A DNA stretch of 64,000 bases, taken from Salvelinus alpinus. Lineage: Eukaryota > Chordata > Actinopteri > Salmoniformes > Salmonidae. The position numbers and the translations under genes were made by a program. Shown piece by piece: positions 23,411 through 35,389 of the stretch. How positions within the stretch are numbered: position 1 is the stretch's first letter; each line of letters starts with the position of its first letter. The notes beneath the pieces were generated by a model. It searched no databases and was not told where the DNA came from. It saw only the letters and a list, made by a program, of their open reading frames with translations. The DNA is taken from NCBI RefSeq assembly GCF_045679555.1, contig NC_092091.1, positions 79,337,216-79,401,215 of the forward strand, in the 5' to 3' direction.

Positions 23411-24000
23411 GCTGTGAGTCGGTAACATTACCGTCAGTCATTGTTCAGACTGGATGGTTGGTTGATTTCATAAAAAGATCTCAGCATTCTTTTACAAAAA
23501 TGCATGTAACATATATCTTAATTCATCTGCTAAACATCAAACAAGTACACAATTTATCATTTATAGTATTTTTTTAAATAATATTTTATAAGAAAAGCAA
23601 TTATTGAATATATTTAGTTAAAATTCTGGTGATTGTTGCTATATCAATTAAAATAAGTATGAACAAATAGAGTGAAGTAAAGGGACAGATGAAGTGAGAG
23701 ATGAAAGAGAGATGAGGAGAGGGGGAGAAAGGTGTAGAAAGAGCAGGTTGAGATAAAATATGTTCTGTATTTTAATCTCTGTGACCACTCTCTTTATATC
23801 ATAGACACATAATATAATGAATATTGTGTTTCTGTACCTCTTTGAAAGAAATCATCCCTTCACTCCTATCATGTCTGACATCTCTGACATTTCAGGACCT
23901 AATCAGCTCCAAAAAGTCCTCTGCCGCCACCTGGAGGAAGAAAAGAGTGATTACAACTGTCACAGGGATGACAAAATGCTGATAAGAATATCATGATTCA
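23411..24000. other. Intergenic with a partner of a dispersed duplicate
   Basis: 23869-23960 (CACTCCTATCATGTCTG, TCAGCTCCAAAAAGTCC, TGCCGCCACCTGGAGGA) parallels 24925-25010. The role of this duplicate is unknown; no gene was recognised. Confidence 0.45.
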
Positions 24001-24120
24001 ATATGTGTTATTTCATAGTGTTGATGTCTTCAATATTATTCTATAATGTAGAAAATAGTGTTTTTTAAATAATAAAACTTGAATGAGTACGTGTGTCCAA
24101 ACTTTTGACTGGTATTGCAA
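24001..24120 (+). mobile_element. Tc1-like transposon end fragment
   Basis: It contains ATGTGTTATTTCATAGTGTT, TATAATGTAGAAAATAGTG and the terminal GTGTCCAAACTTTTGACTGG. The same end occurs at 41995-42207 and, inverted, at about 60625-60700. It is a terminal fragment only, with no transposase. Confidence 0.7.
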
Positions 24121-25570
24121 AAATATTCTGCAGGACCTAACATATCATACAACATGGATGCTATAATACTCAATTGTGCACAACTTTCAGGGACCTGTTT
24201 TGGCTCTTGAGCACTACTTTCAAAACTACTGTCTGAAACTATATAAAAGCATTACTTTAACTGATAACATAATGTAGCACTTTGAACATAGTGCATGAAA
24301 AGCACTTTACAAAAACAATTATTATTATTAGAATGTTACAGTTCTACAGCAAAAACATACAGTATTAGGAGGAATTGTTGCTATAGCAATACATATAAGT
24401 ACCAACAAATACCCTAAAAACAACATGAAATATTTGTACATCAATAATACTGTAATTACATGTACAACAATATACTGAGGACTGGTCCATAACATCTAAC
24501 AGAGGAGGTTTTGTTGTTTACTAGTCTCTTAAAGTCACGTTGTCATGGTCTTCTGGCTAGGAGAGTCAGAGAGACATCATCCTGACAAACTGTGTAGAAA
24601 GAACACAAACTCTGAGTATGAGTATGGTGAAACGGGATGAAAGTAGTATTGGTAGTAGTAGTGAGCAACCTTCACCATATCTCACTGTCCTTCTCATATT
24701 CTCCTCTCTGATCTGATTCAGAGGAGTTGGGTTAAATGCGGAAGACACATTTCAATATCCCCCTTTCCCTTTCCTTAAGTTCTCCCCTCATCCCCTCTCT
24801 CCCTCTCCCTCTCTCTCCCTCACCCTCTCCCCCTTCATCTCACCCTCCCTCTGCCGATTCCCCATCCTCCCCCTCTCTCACCCTAACCCTAACCCTTTTC
24901 TCATTGAAAGTACCCCTGAGATCCTTCACTCCTATCATGTCTGCTGTCTCTGCCAACATCTTAGGACCCATCAGCTCCAGAAAGTCCACTCTGCCGCCAC
25001 CTAGAGGAATATTCACGTGACTGGGGTCTGAAAGGGATTAGTAGAGATGGGTGGAGGAGAATTAGTTAACCATTAACAGATAACATTTATGGTGGTACAA
25101 AGTGTCACAAACCAAACCTGTTTTGAAGTAACACATTTCAAACTCTACAGTTTATAGATCTCTGCTTACAGTCAATATTAGCAGAGAATTCACAAGTAAA
25201 GCTCAACTAGTTGGTCAAGAGGAAGGGGCACCGGGTGGGCGTCTCACAGGTGTGTATGTGATTAATCATTTGACATTAACATGAACTATATGTAGTTGAT
25301 TAAAGTGATTGTTACATGTACCACTAAAACTTCATGATAGGTATTTCATCCTTTTTATTGTTTCTAATATGTTTCTACTACGTGTTTTGTAATTAGGAAA
25401 TGTTTTACTGTTGTTGATCAAACTAACGTGTCATTGAAAGTGACCCCCCAGTCTACCGTCAAAACGGTGCCAGACAAAATGGCAAAGATTGTTAAAAGAT
25501 AAAAACTACTGTGCATGTAGACAAATCAACTTGAAACTATTCAAGGAACATTAATATGTTCTAGTAATTA
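24121..25570. other. Intergenic: SINE scrap, pyrimidine tract, dispersed duplicate
   Basis: 24709-24756 matches in reverse the segment at 32908-32945 of a tRNA-derived SINE (TTGGGTTAAATGCGGAAGAC). 24760-24900 is a C/T-rich tract. 24925-25010 is the second copy of the 23869-23960 sequence. I saw no gene. Confidence 0.45.
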
Positions 25571-25579
25571 TTTTATATA

Positions 25580-25812
25580 TATTTATTTATTTCACCTTTA
25601 TTTAACTAGGCAAGTCAGTTAAGAACCAATTCTTACTTACAATGACGGCCTACCCCGGGCCAACCCTAATGACGCTGGGCCAATTGTGCGCCGACCTTTG
25701 GGACTCCCAATCACAGCTGGTTGTGATACAGCCTGGAATTGAACCAGGGTCTGTAGTGATGCCTCTAGCACTGAGATGCAGTGCCTTAGACCGCTGCACA
25801 ACTCGGGAGCCC
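25580..25812 (-). mobile_element. tRNA-derived SINE (SmaI/FokI/HpaI group)
   Basis: On the minus strand it begins GGGCTCCCGAGT, carries a box-B-like CCTGGTTCAATTCC, passes through TTGGGAGTCCC and ends in the LINE-like tail GAACTTAACTGACTTGCC-type sequence with AAATAAAGG and an AT-rich tail. This is the standard structure of salmonid SINEs: tRNA-like head, unrelated body, and a tail borrowed from a LINE. Confidence 0.85.
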
Positions 25813-26642
25813 TATATTTTTTATATTGCTGATCATCATTTCATTTTTACCAAATGTATTTCATCCAATCAAAACTATGACAACGTATGACTTGATTCTG
25901 TTGTGACAATCATGTCAAACTTTTGTTGACAGAGCCTTATATTTAGAAATATATTATTTGTTAATATATTCTTAAAATACTATGACATATCATTGCTTTA
26001 ACTAATCAGAATCATAGACAACAAGGTAACCTTGAAAGTGTACTTGCTTTCAGACGGCTTTATGCTTATATGGTCAGGTACTATCAGGTATTATCAGGTA
26101 CTATCAGGTACTCTCTTCATACTGTCAGTAATAGGAGTCTGTTATATATTTACAGACTGATGCTGACTCATTCTTAGACCTTGTGATCTCTAAGGTGATC
26201 TAGATTACATGGTATAAACTGTGTAATAACCTATATTTGCTCCAGGCGACTCTAAATGTAGCAGGACATTGTCATGGTAATTGTGCACATTCAAGTTCAC
26301 AAAAATGGTTATAAAATTACCATCAGGCCTATATTAGTACTATGTAGCACATGGGGATGTGTGAAACTCACTCCTCAGCCTAAATTGTCACCACTCACAC
26401 AGATGGAACGCCATCTTGCTGTTGAGTAAATGGGTCAGCTGTTAATGAATTACAAGGCTAGGTTATTTATGAATCACTGTTCTCCATCATATAAATATGT
26501 CCTAAAATGGCGGAGTGTATTCTTCAGCAATAAGGCCCGAGAGGGTGTGATACTGTATATGGCAAATATACCACAGCTAAGGGCTGTTCGTATGCACAAT
26601 GCAAACAGTTATATAGTTTAATGGATGTGATATGAGAGGACT
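25813..26642. other. Intergenic with short repeats and a MITE scrap
   Basis: 26071-26115 holds a four-fold ~10-bp repeat (TATCAGGTAC). 26530-26610 (AATAAGGCCCGAG, ATATACCACAGCTAAGGGCT) looks like a fragment of a common salmonid MITE. No gene was seen. Confidence 0.45.
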
Positions 26643-27300
26643 GAGGATGGATCAACAACAACCACTCATCATATTTTCAAGCATGGTTGTGGCTGCATCA
26701 TGTTATGAGTATGCTTATCATCGACAAGGACTAGGGAGTTTTTTTTTAGGATGAAAAGAAACAGAATACAGCTAAGCACAAGCAAAATCCTAGAGGAAAA
26801 CCTGGTTCAGTCTGCTTTTCAATAGACACTGGGATATGAATTCACCTGTCAGCAGGACAATTACCCAAAACACATGGCCAGATCCACACTGTAGTTGCTT
26901 ACCAAGATGACATTGAATGTTCCTGAGTGGGCTAGTCACAGTTTTGACTTAAATTGGCTTGAAAATCTATGGCAAGACTTGAAAATGGCTATCTAGCACA
27001 GGAGGGGGAATGGGCTCGTGGTAATGACTGGCGCTATTCAGTGGAATGGAATCAAAGACATCAAAGACATGGTTTCGATGTGTTTGATGCCATTCCATTT
27101 GTGCCATTCCGGGTATTATTATAAGCAGTTCACCTCTCAGCAGCCTGTTCTGCTGTCTAACAATGAACAACAACCAACTTGAACAGAGCTTGAACAATTT
27201 TGAAAAGAATAATGGGCAAATATTGTACAATTCAGGTGTGCAAAGCTCTTAGAGACTAACCCCAAAAGCCTCACAGCTGTAATCTCTGCCAAAGGCGTTG
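26643..27300 (+). mobile_element. Tc1-like transposase relic split by a MITE
   Basis: Translated pieces such as KHGCGCIML, NTAKHKQNP and LENLWQDLK-like sequence mark the C-terminal half of a Tc1/mariner transposase, riddled with stops and indels. The relic is interrupted at 26995 by a MITE and resumes at about 27156 (AACAATGAACAACAACCAAC), ending near CTGTAATCTCTGCCAAAGG. The TIRs are not intact. It is inactive. Confidence 0.7.
26995..27155. mobile_element. Palindromic MITE inserted in the Tc1 relic
   Basis: Second copy of the element at 15645-15812 (GGGCTCGTGGTAATGACTGG, GATGCCATTCCATTTGTGCC, CTCAGCAGCC). TCTAGC on the left and TCTAAC on the right flank it and may be a diverged target-site duplication. 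It is younger than the Tc1 copy it interrupts. Confidence 0.7.
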
Positions 27301-28440
27301 TAAACTGTCGAGAAAGGACCCATTACTGATCCAAAATGGTTGCCTAATCAGGCCTAGGCTAGATTAGTATCATTATTTCGGCATTCAAAACGCAGGGCTT
27401 TTTAGCGATTATTGAAATGGGATATTCACTGCAGTTGATTTTACTCACTAGAAAAATATAATAATGCATTATTGCATTCTGTTGTTATAACCTATGTATG
27501 ATCATTTTCTTGTCCCTAAAAAATATTAGTAGTATTAGGCCTAATATTTAGCTAAGGAATAATGGGATGCATATGCTTCTAATTTAACAGCTATTCCTCC
27601 TAGCTCTTGGAGTCCCAGGAAAAGGTATACTACAATAGCTTGTTGTACACTTAATATTTACTACTACAAGCCTATTGAGGAGAGATTCCAGCTTGCTGAA
27701 TGTAAAATAGGGGAGTTTGAAAGGAGAGTGAGAGAGTCGTGATGGTGAGATAAAAATGTCCTACACGTATGAGTAGCCTGATAATGTACCTTTTTGGACC
27801 TTGTAAACTGTCGATAATAAACCCATAACTGATACAAATGGTTGCATAATCAGGCCTAGGCTGTATGCAGTTATTTCGACATGATCATCAAAACAGACGT
27901 TTGAGCGGTTATTCAAATTAGCCTACATAACTGCAGTTTACAGCCCTAGACAATAATTGTGTACTCACTTGATAACAATAATAAATTCCTTATTCCACTG
28001 TTTTGTAGCTTAGGTAGAATAATTGTCTTGTTTAAAAACGTAGGCCTAATCAATAGTGTAGTTTTGTGTGTCCGGGACTGCAGAGCGCATCAGCCTGGAG
28101 GAATGCACAGTTCCGCTATGTCATAATCTGTTCACTTTTTTCTCGCACTTTAACAGGTAAATATTTATAGTCCCTACTATTTAGCTAATGAATGGCCTAA
28201 TATCCAGCTAATATTTAGCTTCTTACATCGGCTACACATCTCTAGCCTCTCTCTTCCAGCTGTTCCCGTGCGCAATAGTCTAGTCTACACAAGCCTCTCG
28301 GCTAGTCCTCCTCACGTGAAATCCCAGGAAAACATATAGGCTACAAAAGCAATACGACATTAATATTTAATATATATATATAATAGACCTAATAGCCTTT
28401 TTGTGGAGAGAAGCAGGCTTTCTCTTGCTAATTGCTTAAT
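27300..28440. repeat. Old tandem duplication of ~450-600 bp
   Basis: 27300-27720 and 27795-28440 share an ordered series of landmarks: TTGTAAACTGTCGA, AATCAGGCCTAGGCT, TATTTAGCTAA, CCCAGGAAAA, GGAGAGA and AATGTAAAATAG. Divergence and indels are large. No coding capacity is visible, and I do not recognise the source. Confidence 0.6.
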
Positions 28441-29690
28441 GTAAAATAGTCCTGTAGGCCAAATGAACTGCCGCACAGGACAGACAGAGAGATGAGCACA
28501 GCGACAAAGAAGATCCAAAGGAATTGATAATCATTCGCAAAATGGAAATCACCTGCAAACCAATTGAGCAACGAGGCACGCAATGCCATATTGTAAAAGA
28601 TGCCCAGGCTAAACAGCGTTTGTTGTTGAATTGCTACAATTAAATATGAGTTTAATACGAGTGTTCATTGAAGTATTATTTGCAGTTGTCACTCTGACAA
28701 TGAACACACCTTGAAGTCTTGGGTTACTGAACGATCTGTGTTAGCACCTAATTAATAGGCCTACAACGTGCAGTAGGATGCGTTGATCAGATGATTGACA
28801 GGTGTACTATAGAAAGATAAACGGCCCGCTGGTGTGGATGCTCGCCAACGTCTATGTATAATCTATCGTTATCACTATAGTTATCGTCCTTGGTGTGGAT
28901 ATCCTTTAATCTGACTTTCAAAACTATGGTAGGCTGTGCATGTTTTAACTAGTCTACAAGGACGCTAAAAATCTAATTGAACATCTTTATTGGTTTCCAA
29001 AGGAGTTGAATCTGACCAGTGGTTGTGGTTTTGTCAGTGACTTATTGACTGATTATAATGTTTTTACCGCATGTCATTATAGATTGGGATATCGCTCATT
29101 TCTATATAATTGCCTACACAACCAAAATAGGTCTAATATAATGATTGAATTCATGACATATTTTCTGCAAATTCCTCATCATAAATAGAGCCTGCGTAGA
29201 CGCAAATTAGGAAAATCATTAGGCTAATTTATATCACAATTGATCATAAACACTAAGGAGCCACAAAATTGTCTTTGATTTGATATCAATTTGATATCAC
29301 TAAACCTAAGCTATATGCAAAAACTTATTGGGAATCATATAAAATGTTTTTAGAATAAGAAAACATGGAAAAGTCGTTTTGTCCTGAATTTATTTCATAA
29401 TATAACAAATATAATTTACCCTGGCCAACCTGAACCTATTACCCAACTGACGCAGTCCCAGATGAGATTTAAAGTACATCTTAGGTTTCCACCCATTTTA
29501 TAGCCATATCAATTATTTATTCCAGGCAAGGAGGGACAGGAGTCAGACTAAGAGCAAGAGCAGGGCAGCCACCTGAGGACACTATTCACAGTTGGTGACT
29601 ATGTTACAGGCTTTGGTGTTTCCATTTACGATTTGAGGTTGGACTTTAGCAGGTAGGAGTCACCGATTGGTGTCACCTTGTTATTCAGGA
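28441..29690. other. Intergenic; right partner of a segmental duplication begins near 29528
   Basis: No gene was seen. 29528-29598 resembles 15820-15880, so the duplicated NLR 5' region probably starts here and continues through the minisatellite to 32720. Confidence 0.4.
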
Positions 29691-31150
29691 TGTGTTATAC
29701 CTGTGCTGTTTGCCATCTCGTTAGTGGGATGGTGTTTAACCTGTGCTGGTTTCCATCTCGTTAGTGGGATGGTGTTTAACCTGTGCTGGTTGCCATCTCG
29801 TTAGTGGGATGGTGTTATACCTGTGCTGGTTGCCATCTCGTTAGTGGGATGGTGTTTAACCTGTGCTGGTTTCCATCTCGTTAGTGGGATGGTGTTTAAC
29901 TTGTGCTGGTTTCCATCTCGTTAGTGGGATGGTGTTTAACCTGTGCTGGTTTCCATGTCGTTAGTGGGATGGTGTTTAACCTGTGCTGGTTTCCATCTCG
30001 TTAGTGGGATGGTGTTTAACCTGTGCTGGTTTCCGTCTCGTTAGTGGGATGGTGTTTAACCTGTGCTGGTTTCCATCTCGTTAGTGGGATGGTGTTTAAC
30101 CTGTGCTGGTTGCCATCTCGTTAGTGGGATGGTGTTTAACCTGTGCTGGTTTCCATGTCGTTAGTGGGATGGTGTTTAACCTGTGCTGGTTTCCATCTCG
30201 TTAGTGGGATGGTGTTTAACCTGTGCTGGTTTCCGTCTCGTTAGTGGGATGGTGTTTAACCTGTGCTGGTTTCCATCTCGTTAGTGGGATGGTGTTTAAC
30301 CTGTGCTGGTTTCCATCTCGTTAGTGGGATGGTGTTTAACCTGTACTGGTTGCCATCTCGTTAGTGGGATGGTGTTTAACCTGTGCTGGTTTCCATCTCG
30401 TTAATGGGATGGTGTTTAACCTGTACTGGTTTCCACCTCGTTAGTGGGATGGTGTTTAACCTGTACTGGTTGCCATCTCGTTAGTGGGATGGTGTTTAAC
30501 CTGTGCTGGTTTCCATCTCGTTAATGGGATGGTGTTTAACCTGTACTGGTTTACACCTCGTTAGTGGGATGGTGTTTAACCTGTACTGGTTTCCATCTCG
30601 TTAGTGGGATGGTGTTTAACCTGTGCTGGTTTCCACCTCGTTAGTGGGATGGTGTTTAACCTGTGCTGGTTTCAATCTCGTTAGTGCGATGGTGTTTAAC
30701 CTCTGCTGGTTTCCATCTCGTTAGTGGGATGGTGTTTAACCTGTGCTGGTTTCCATCTCGTTAGTGGGATGGTGTTTAACCTGTGCTGGTTTCCGTCTCG
30801 TTAGTGGGATGGTGTTTAAACTGTGCTGGTTTCCATCTCGTTAGTGGGATGGTGTTTAACCTGTGCTGGTTGCCATCTCGTTAGTGGGATGGTGTTTAAC
30901 CTGTGCTGGTTTCCACCTCATTAGTGGGATGGTGTTTAACCTGTGCTGGTTTCCATCTCGTTAGTGGGATGGTGTTTAACCTGTGCTGGTTGCCATCTCG
31001 TTAGTGGGATGGTGTTTAACCTGTGCTGGTTTCCACCTCATTAGTGGGATGGTGTTTAACCTGTGCTGGTTTCCATCTCGTTAGTGGGATGGTGTTTAAC
31101 CTGTACTGGTTGCCATCTCGTTAGTGGGATGGTGTTTAACCTGTGCTGGT
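29690..31150. repeat. 40-bp minisatellite, ~36 copies
   Basis: The exact 40-bp spacing is visible. The unit contains TTAGTGGGATGGTGTTTAAC and CTGTGCTGGTTTCCATCTCG. Common variants are TTGCCATC, TTCCACCTCA and CTGTACTGG. The array lies inside the copy of the segmental duplication at 29528-32720 and has no counterpart in the copy at 15820-16680. Confidence 0.95.
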
Positions 31151-31639
31151 CCAGGTGATATTTAAGAGTGTCTGGCCCAGTTGTGTTGAGAGATGTGGAG
31201 GGTCAACACCTTTAGTTGGTGCTCCCTATTTGATTATAGAAAACATTCCTTTATCTGATCTTCCCTGTTTTTTGTTTTGCTCCACTTTTTGGTTTGCTTC
31301 CTGTCTTTCAGTTTGTGGGGGTTTATTTTGTTTGCCTGTTCTTGGGCAAATTTAGTCGTCTTTCATGGTGGGTGTCTTTTATGTCCCAGTTGTTGTTACT
31401 AGTCAACATTCAGTGAACACCCCCATGAGTGTCTTTCAGAACCCCTCCTAAAATCCCACCTGTTTCGTTTTTGTTGTTGGTCAGTGACTCTTTGTTAGTT
31501 CCCCCTTCTATTTGAGATACATGTTTGGATTTCTTGCTGGGGAACTATAATTGAATAAAAAATTGACAAGAAATGAATACATTAAATCACATGATGATGG
31601 TGCACGTTTACAAGTAGGTAGGCTAGGCTATCCTTAAAC
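31151..31639. other. Intergenic, nothing recognised
   Basis: No supported feature. A 70-codon frame at 31143-31355 overlaps the array edge and has no known domain. Confidence 0.4.
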
Positions 31640-31855
31640 AGACATTTACCCCTTCCCCATCCCCCAATGCACATTTACATTTATAATTGTTACAGTTGTA
31701 AATATGTATATTATTATTATTATTTGTATTATTTTATTTGTATTATTCACTTTTCGTTGACCTGCACTGTTGAAGCTTGTAGCTTAATACTTTCACTGTA
31801 CCCTGCCATTACATCTGCGACCCTGCGCATGTGACTAACACACCTAATCTAATGG
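31640..31855 (+). mobile_element. LINE 3' UTR fragment
   Basis: CACTGTTGAAGCTTGTAGC, TTTCACTGTACCCTGCC and CTGCGCATGTGACTAACAC match the style of the LINE 3' end at about 18040-18133. The coding part is absent. It is an extreme 5' truncation. Confidence 0.6.
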
Positions 31856-32622
31856 AAGTCCAGTCCATGTTTTCATTATACTGATGCACTTAACGTTCCA
31901 TTCCATGTTTTATTTATGCACTAGTTGAACTACAGAGCTACTGAACCAATGTATATATGTATCCCCACAATGGTTTCAGTCAATTTCAACAGAAGATAAG
32001 TAACCCAACCTACATTCTTCATAAGATAATAGAACATGAAGAGGGAGAAAACAGTGTATTGTAGTTTTTACCAATGCATTTGTCACTAAGTGGTTTAGAC
32101 TACTTAACACCAGCATAAACTCTCAGAGCAGGGAAGCAGTATTTTCATGTCTAAAAGGTTTCTTCAATATCTTATACACATCTTATCAAAGCCCTTATAG
32201 GGAATTTCAATATCATCATGATAAACCATCTCTGTTCTTATTTAGATATGCTATGGAAAAATACTGTACATTGCTGTTTTCAGTTTAAAAATGTTTTTGG
32301 GGGATTTTGTTCATAAACATTTTATTCAGCCTATAGTGCTTTTCACAATTGCATTCGGTGCAAAATGTTTTACAGAATATCATTATAATGTCTTACATCC
32401 CCAGCGCAGAAGGTCAACAGTAGGCCTACTCTGCTTTTGTGTTTAAACGTTTTAATATAATGGTGTTTACTCGTCTTATTTACAGATTGATATGGGACCA
32501 GACCAGTCCTCTTCAGGATTCTGAGGCCTCCTCTCTGAGAGTTATAATGAGTTATCATCAGATTGATATGGGACTAGACCAGTCCACTTCAGGATTGTGA
32601 GACCTCCTCTCTGAGAGTTATA

Positions 32623-32723
32623 ATGAGTCATCAGGGGACTGAGGGTGGAGCCATCCCTAAAGAAAGACTGAAGGATGGGTCACCATACAAGGATCTCGAT
32701 GAGACCATGGACCCTGATATGAG
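32623..32723 (+). CDS. NLR-like (NLRC3-type) first coding exon
   Basis: The ATG at 32623 opens 33 codons (MSHQGTEGGAIPKERL, KDGSPYKDLDETMDPDM) plus two bases, then the donor AG|GTGTGT. The charged, low-complexity character resembles the leading exon of fish-specific NLRC3-like receptors, cytosolic pattern sensors that are expanded in teleosts. The two leftover bases (AG) join to the G that opens the exon at 39455 to make an Arg codon, so the phases fit. A mutated copy of this exon and its upstream region lies at 16130-16660. No FISNA, NACHT or LRR exon is present in the window. Family assignment depends mainly on the second exon. Confidence 0.5.
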
Positions 32724-32904
32724 GTGTGTTTTTGTGTTCTTGTTGAACACTTTTAGATCCTATGCTATAATTAAGTAATAGATTTACATGACGATTTTTA
32801 CCAAAAATACAACACACCTCTCAAATATATACTAATATGTTCATTTGATTTCTATGAAGGATACTGAGTTACTGCTAGTCAGTTGCATAGCTGAATGCAT
32901 TCAA

Positions 32905-33137
32905 CTGAAATGTGTCTTCCACATTTAACCCAAACCTTCTGTATCAGAGAGGTACGGGGGGCTGCTTTAGTCAACATCACGTCATCGGCACCCAGGGAGC
33001 AGTTATTGTTTGGGTTTTAACTGCCTTCCTCAAGGGCAGAAAGGCATATTTTTCCACACTGTCGGCTCGGGGATTCAAACCAGCAACCTTTCGGTTAAAG
33101 TCCCAACGCTCTTAACCGCTAGGCTACCTGCTGCCCC
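32905..33137 (-). mobile_element. tRNA-derived SINE (HpaI-like group)
   Basis: On the minus strand it begins GGGGCAGCAGGTAGCCTAGC, has a box-B-like GGTTTGAATCCC, then CTGCCCTTGAGGAAGGCAG and ACCCAGGGTGCCGATGACG-like body sequence. It ends near TTAAATGTGGAAGACACATT. It lies 180 bp inside the NLR-like intron. Confidence 0.85.
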
Positions 33138-33637
33138 TATAATGACTCTAAGCATGATGGGATGTTTTAATTTCTTTAATTCTAATCAATATAGTTGGTG
33201 TAAATGACTGTGAGGAGAAATCAAGGGCCAGTGGTAGTTCATATCAAATGTTATTTGTCACATGCGCTGAATACAACGGGTGTAGACTTTACCGTGAAAT
33301 GCTTGCTTACGAGCGATACAGTTTGAAAATAACACTAAAAACAATAAATAAATAAAATAGTAACACGCAAAATAAAACAAAATACACAATATATATATAT
33401 ATACAGTGCATTCGGAAAGTATTCAGACTCATCCCGTTTTCCACATTTAGTTACGTTACAGCCTTTTCTAAAATGTTTTAAATTATATTTTTCCTCATCA
33501 ATCTAAACACAATACCCCATAATGACAAAGGGAAAACAGATTTTAATAATTTTATATTTAATATTAAAAATAAAAAACAGGTACCTAACTAAGTATTCAG
33601 ACTCTTTGCTATGAGACTCAAAATTGAGCTCAGGTGC

Positions 33638-34039
33638 TGTCACGTTCCTGACCTGTTTTCCTTTTTCTTGTATTTATTTAGTTGGTCAGGGCGTGAGTTG
33701 GGTGGGTTGTCTATGTGTTATTTTCTATGTTGGGATGTTTGTGTTCGGCCGGGTATGATTCTCAATCAGAGACAGCTGTCAATCGTTGTCCCTGATTGAG
33801 AATCATACTTAGGCAGCCTGGGTTTCACGTGTGTTTTGTGGGTGTTTGTTTCCGTGTCTGTGTTTGTTGCACCACACGGTACTGTATCGGTTTATGCACT
33901 TCGTTTATTTGTTTTGTAATTCAGTATTCAGTTTCGTTTTAATAAATCATTATGAACACTAACCACTCTGCGTATTGGTCCGATCCGTCTCGCCTCTCCT
34001 CGTCCGAGGAGGAGGAAGAATATGACGACTACCGTTACA
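33638..34039 (+). mobile_element. Solo LTR (Gypsy-type) with perfect 5-bp TSD
   Basis: The 402-bp segment begins TGTCACGTTCCTGACC and ends CGTTACA, with GGTGC immediately before (33633-33637) and after (34040-34044). An AATAAA lies near 33940. A solo LTR forms when the two LTRs of a full element recombine and lose the interior. TG...CA ends and a perfect TSD suggest that it is fairly young compared with the host Tc1 copy. Its interior has no protein-coding sequence. Confidence 0.85.
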
Positions 34040-34209
34040 GGTGCATCCTGTTTCCATTGCTCATCCTTGAGATGTTTCTACAACTTGATTGGAGTCCACC
34101 TGTGGTAAATTCAATTGATTGGTCATGATTTGGAAAGATACACACACCTGTCTATATAAGGTCCCATAGTTGACAGGGCATGTCAGAGCAAAAACCAAGC
34201 CATGAGGTC

Positions 34210-34796
34210 TAACACTGTGCCCAAACCGAACACACGCGTGCCCGTCCGTGTGCGACATCGTGAGCAAATTTATTTTGTCCCCTCACACCAAACGCGATAA
34301 CGACACGCAGGTTGAAATATCAAAACAAACTCTGAACCAATTATATTAATTTGGGGACAGGTCGAAAAGCATTAAACATTTATGGCAAACTAGCCTAATT
34401 TGTCCTATTTAGCTAGCTTGTTTTTGATAGTTAATTTGTCCTGGGATATAAACGTTGAGTTGGTATTTCATCTGAAATGCACAAGGTCCTCTACTACAAC
34501 AATTAATCCACACAAAATGGACAACCGAATCATTTCTCGTCATCTCTCCGCCTTCCAGGCTTTTTCTTCTTTAGATTTTTTATTGCGATTGGCATCTAGT
34601 ATTACCATGACGACCGATCAACCTCAGTTCATCTTTCAGAAACCCACGTGGGTATAACCAATGAGGAGATGGCACGTGGGTATCTGCTTCTATAAACCAA
34701 TGAGGAGATGGAAGAGGCAGGACTTGCAGCGCGATGAGCATCACAAATAGAACTGACTTCTATTTTAGCACTTGGCAATGTAGACGCTCATTAGGG
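34210..34796. mobile_element. Unclassified salmonid interspersed repeat inside Tc1
   Basis: It replaces the N-terminal half of the Tc1 transposase. It contains two close copies of ACCAATGAGGAGATGG (34657 and 34696 region), ACGTGGGTAT twice, and GAACTGACTTCTATTTTAGC near the right end. No terminal inverted repeats, TSD or coding region are obvious. I recognise the style of a dispersed salmonid repeat but cannot name it. Confidence 0.5.
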
Positions 34797-35389
34797 CATG
34801 CAAGTGGTGGTGGTGGCCGCATCATGCTGTGGGGATTTTTTTCAGAGGCAGAGGCTGGGAGACTAGTAAGGATCGAGGGAAAGATGAACGGAGCAAAGTA
34901 CAGCGAGATCCTTGATGAAAACCTGCTCCAGAGCGCCCAGGACCTCAGTCTTCGCCGAATGTTCTCCTTCCAACAGGATGACCCTAAGCACACAGCTAAG
35001 ACAACGCAGGAGTGGCTTCGAGACAAGTCTCTGTCCTTGAGTGGCCCAGCCAGAGCCCGGACTTGAACCCGTTCAAACATCTCTGGAGAGACCTGAAAAT
35101 AGCTGTGCAGCGACACTCCCCATCCAACCTGACAGAGCTTGAGAGGATCTGCAGAGAAGAATGGGAGAAACCCCCTAAATACAGGTTAGCCAAGCTTATA
35201 GCATTATGATGCTAAGAAGACAAGAAGACTCGAGGCTGTAATCGCTGCCAAAGGTGCTTAAACAAAGTACTGAGTAAAGTGTCTGAATACTAATGTAAAT
35301 GTGATATTTCAGTTTTTTTTATTAATGCATTTGCAAAAATCTCTAAAAAACTGTTTTTGCTTTATTATAATGGGGCATTGTGTGTAGAT

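Noticed and set aside
24881-24897. Interstitial telomere repeat (CCCTAACCCTAACCC)
   Set aside because: Only two to three units within a C-rich tract; not significant.
29690-31150. CRISPR array (regular 40-bp repeats)
   Set aside because: Repeats are contiguous with no spacers, and the genome is vertebrate.
34734-35209. Functional Tc1 transposase
   Set aside because: The N-terminal half is missing, a frameshift is present, and the last catalytic Glu reads Lys.
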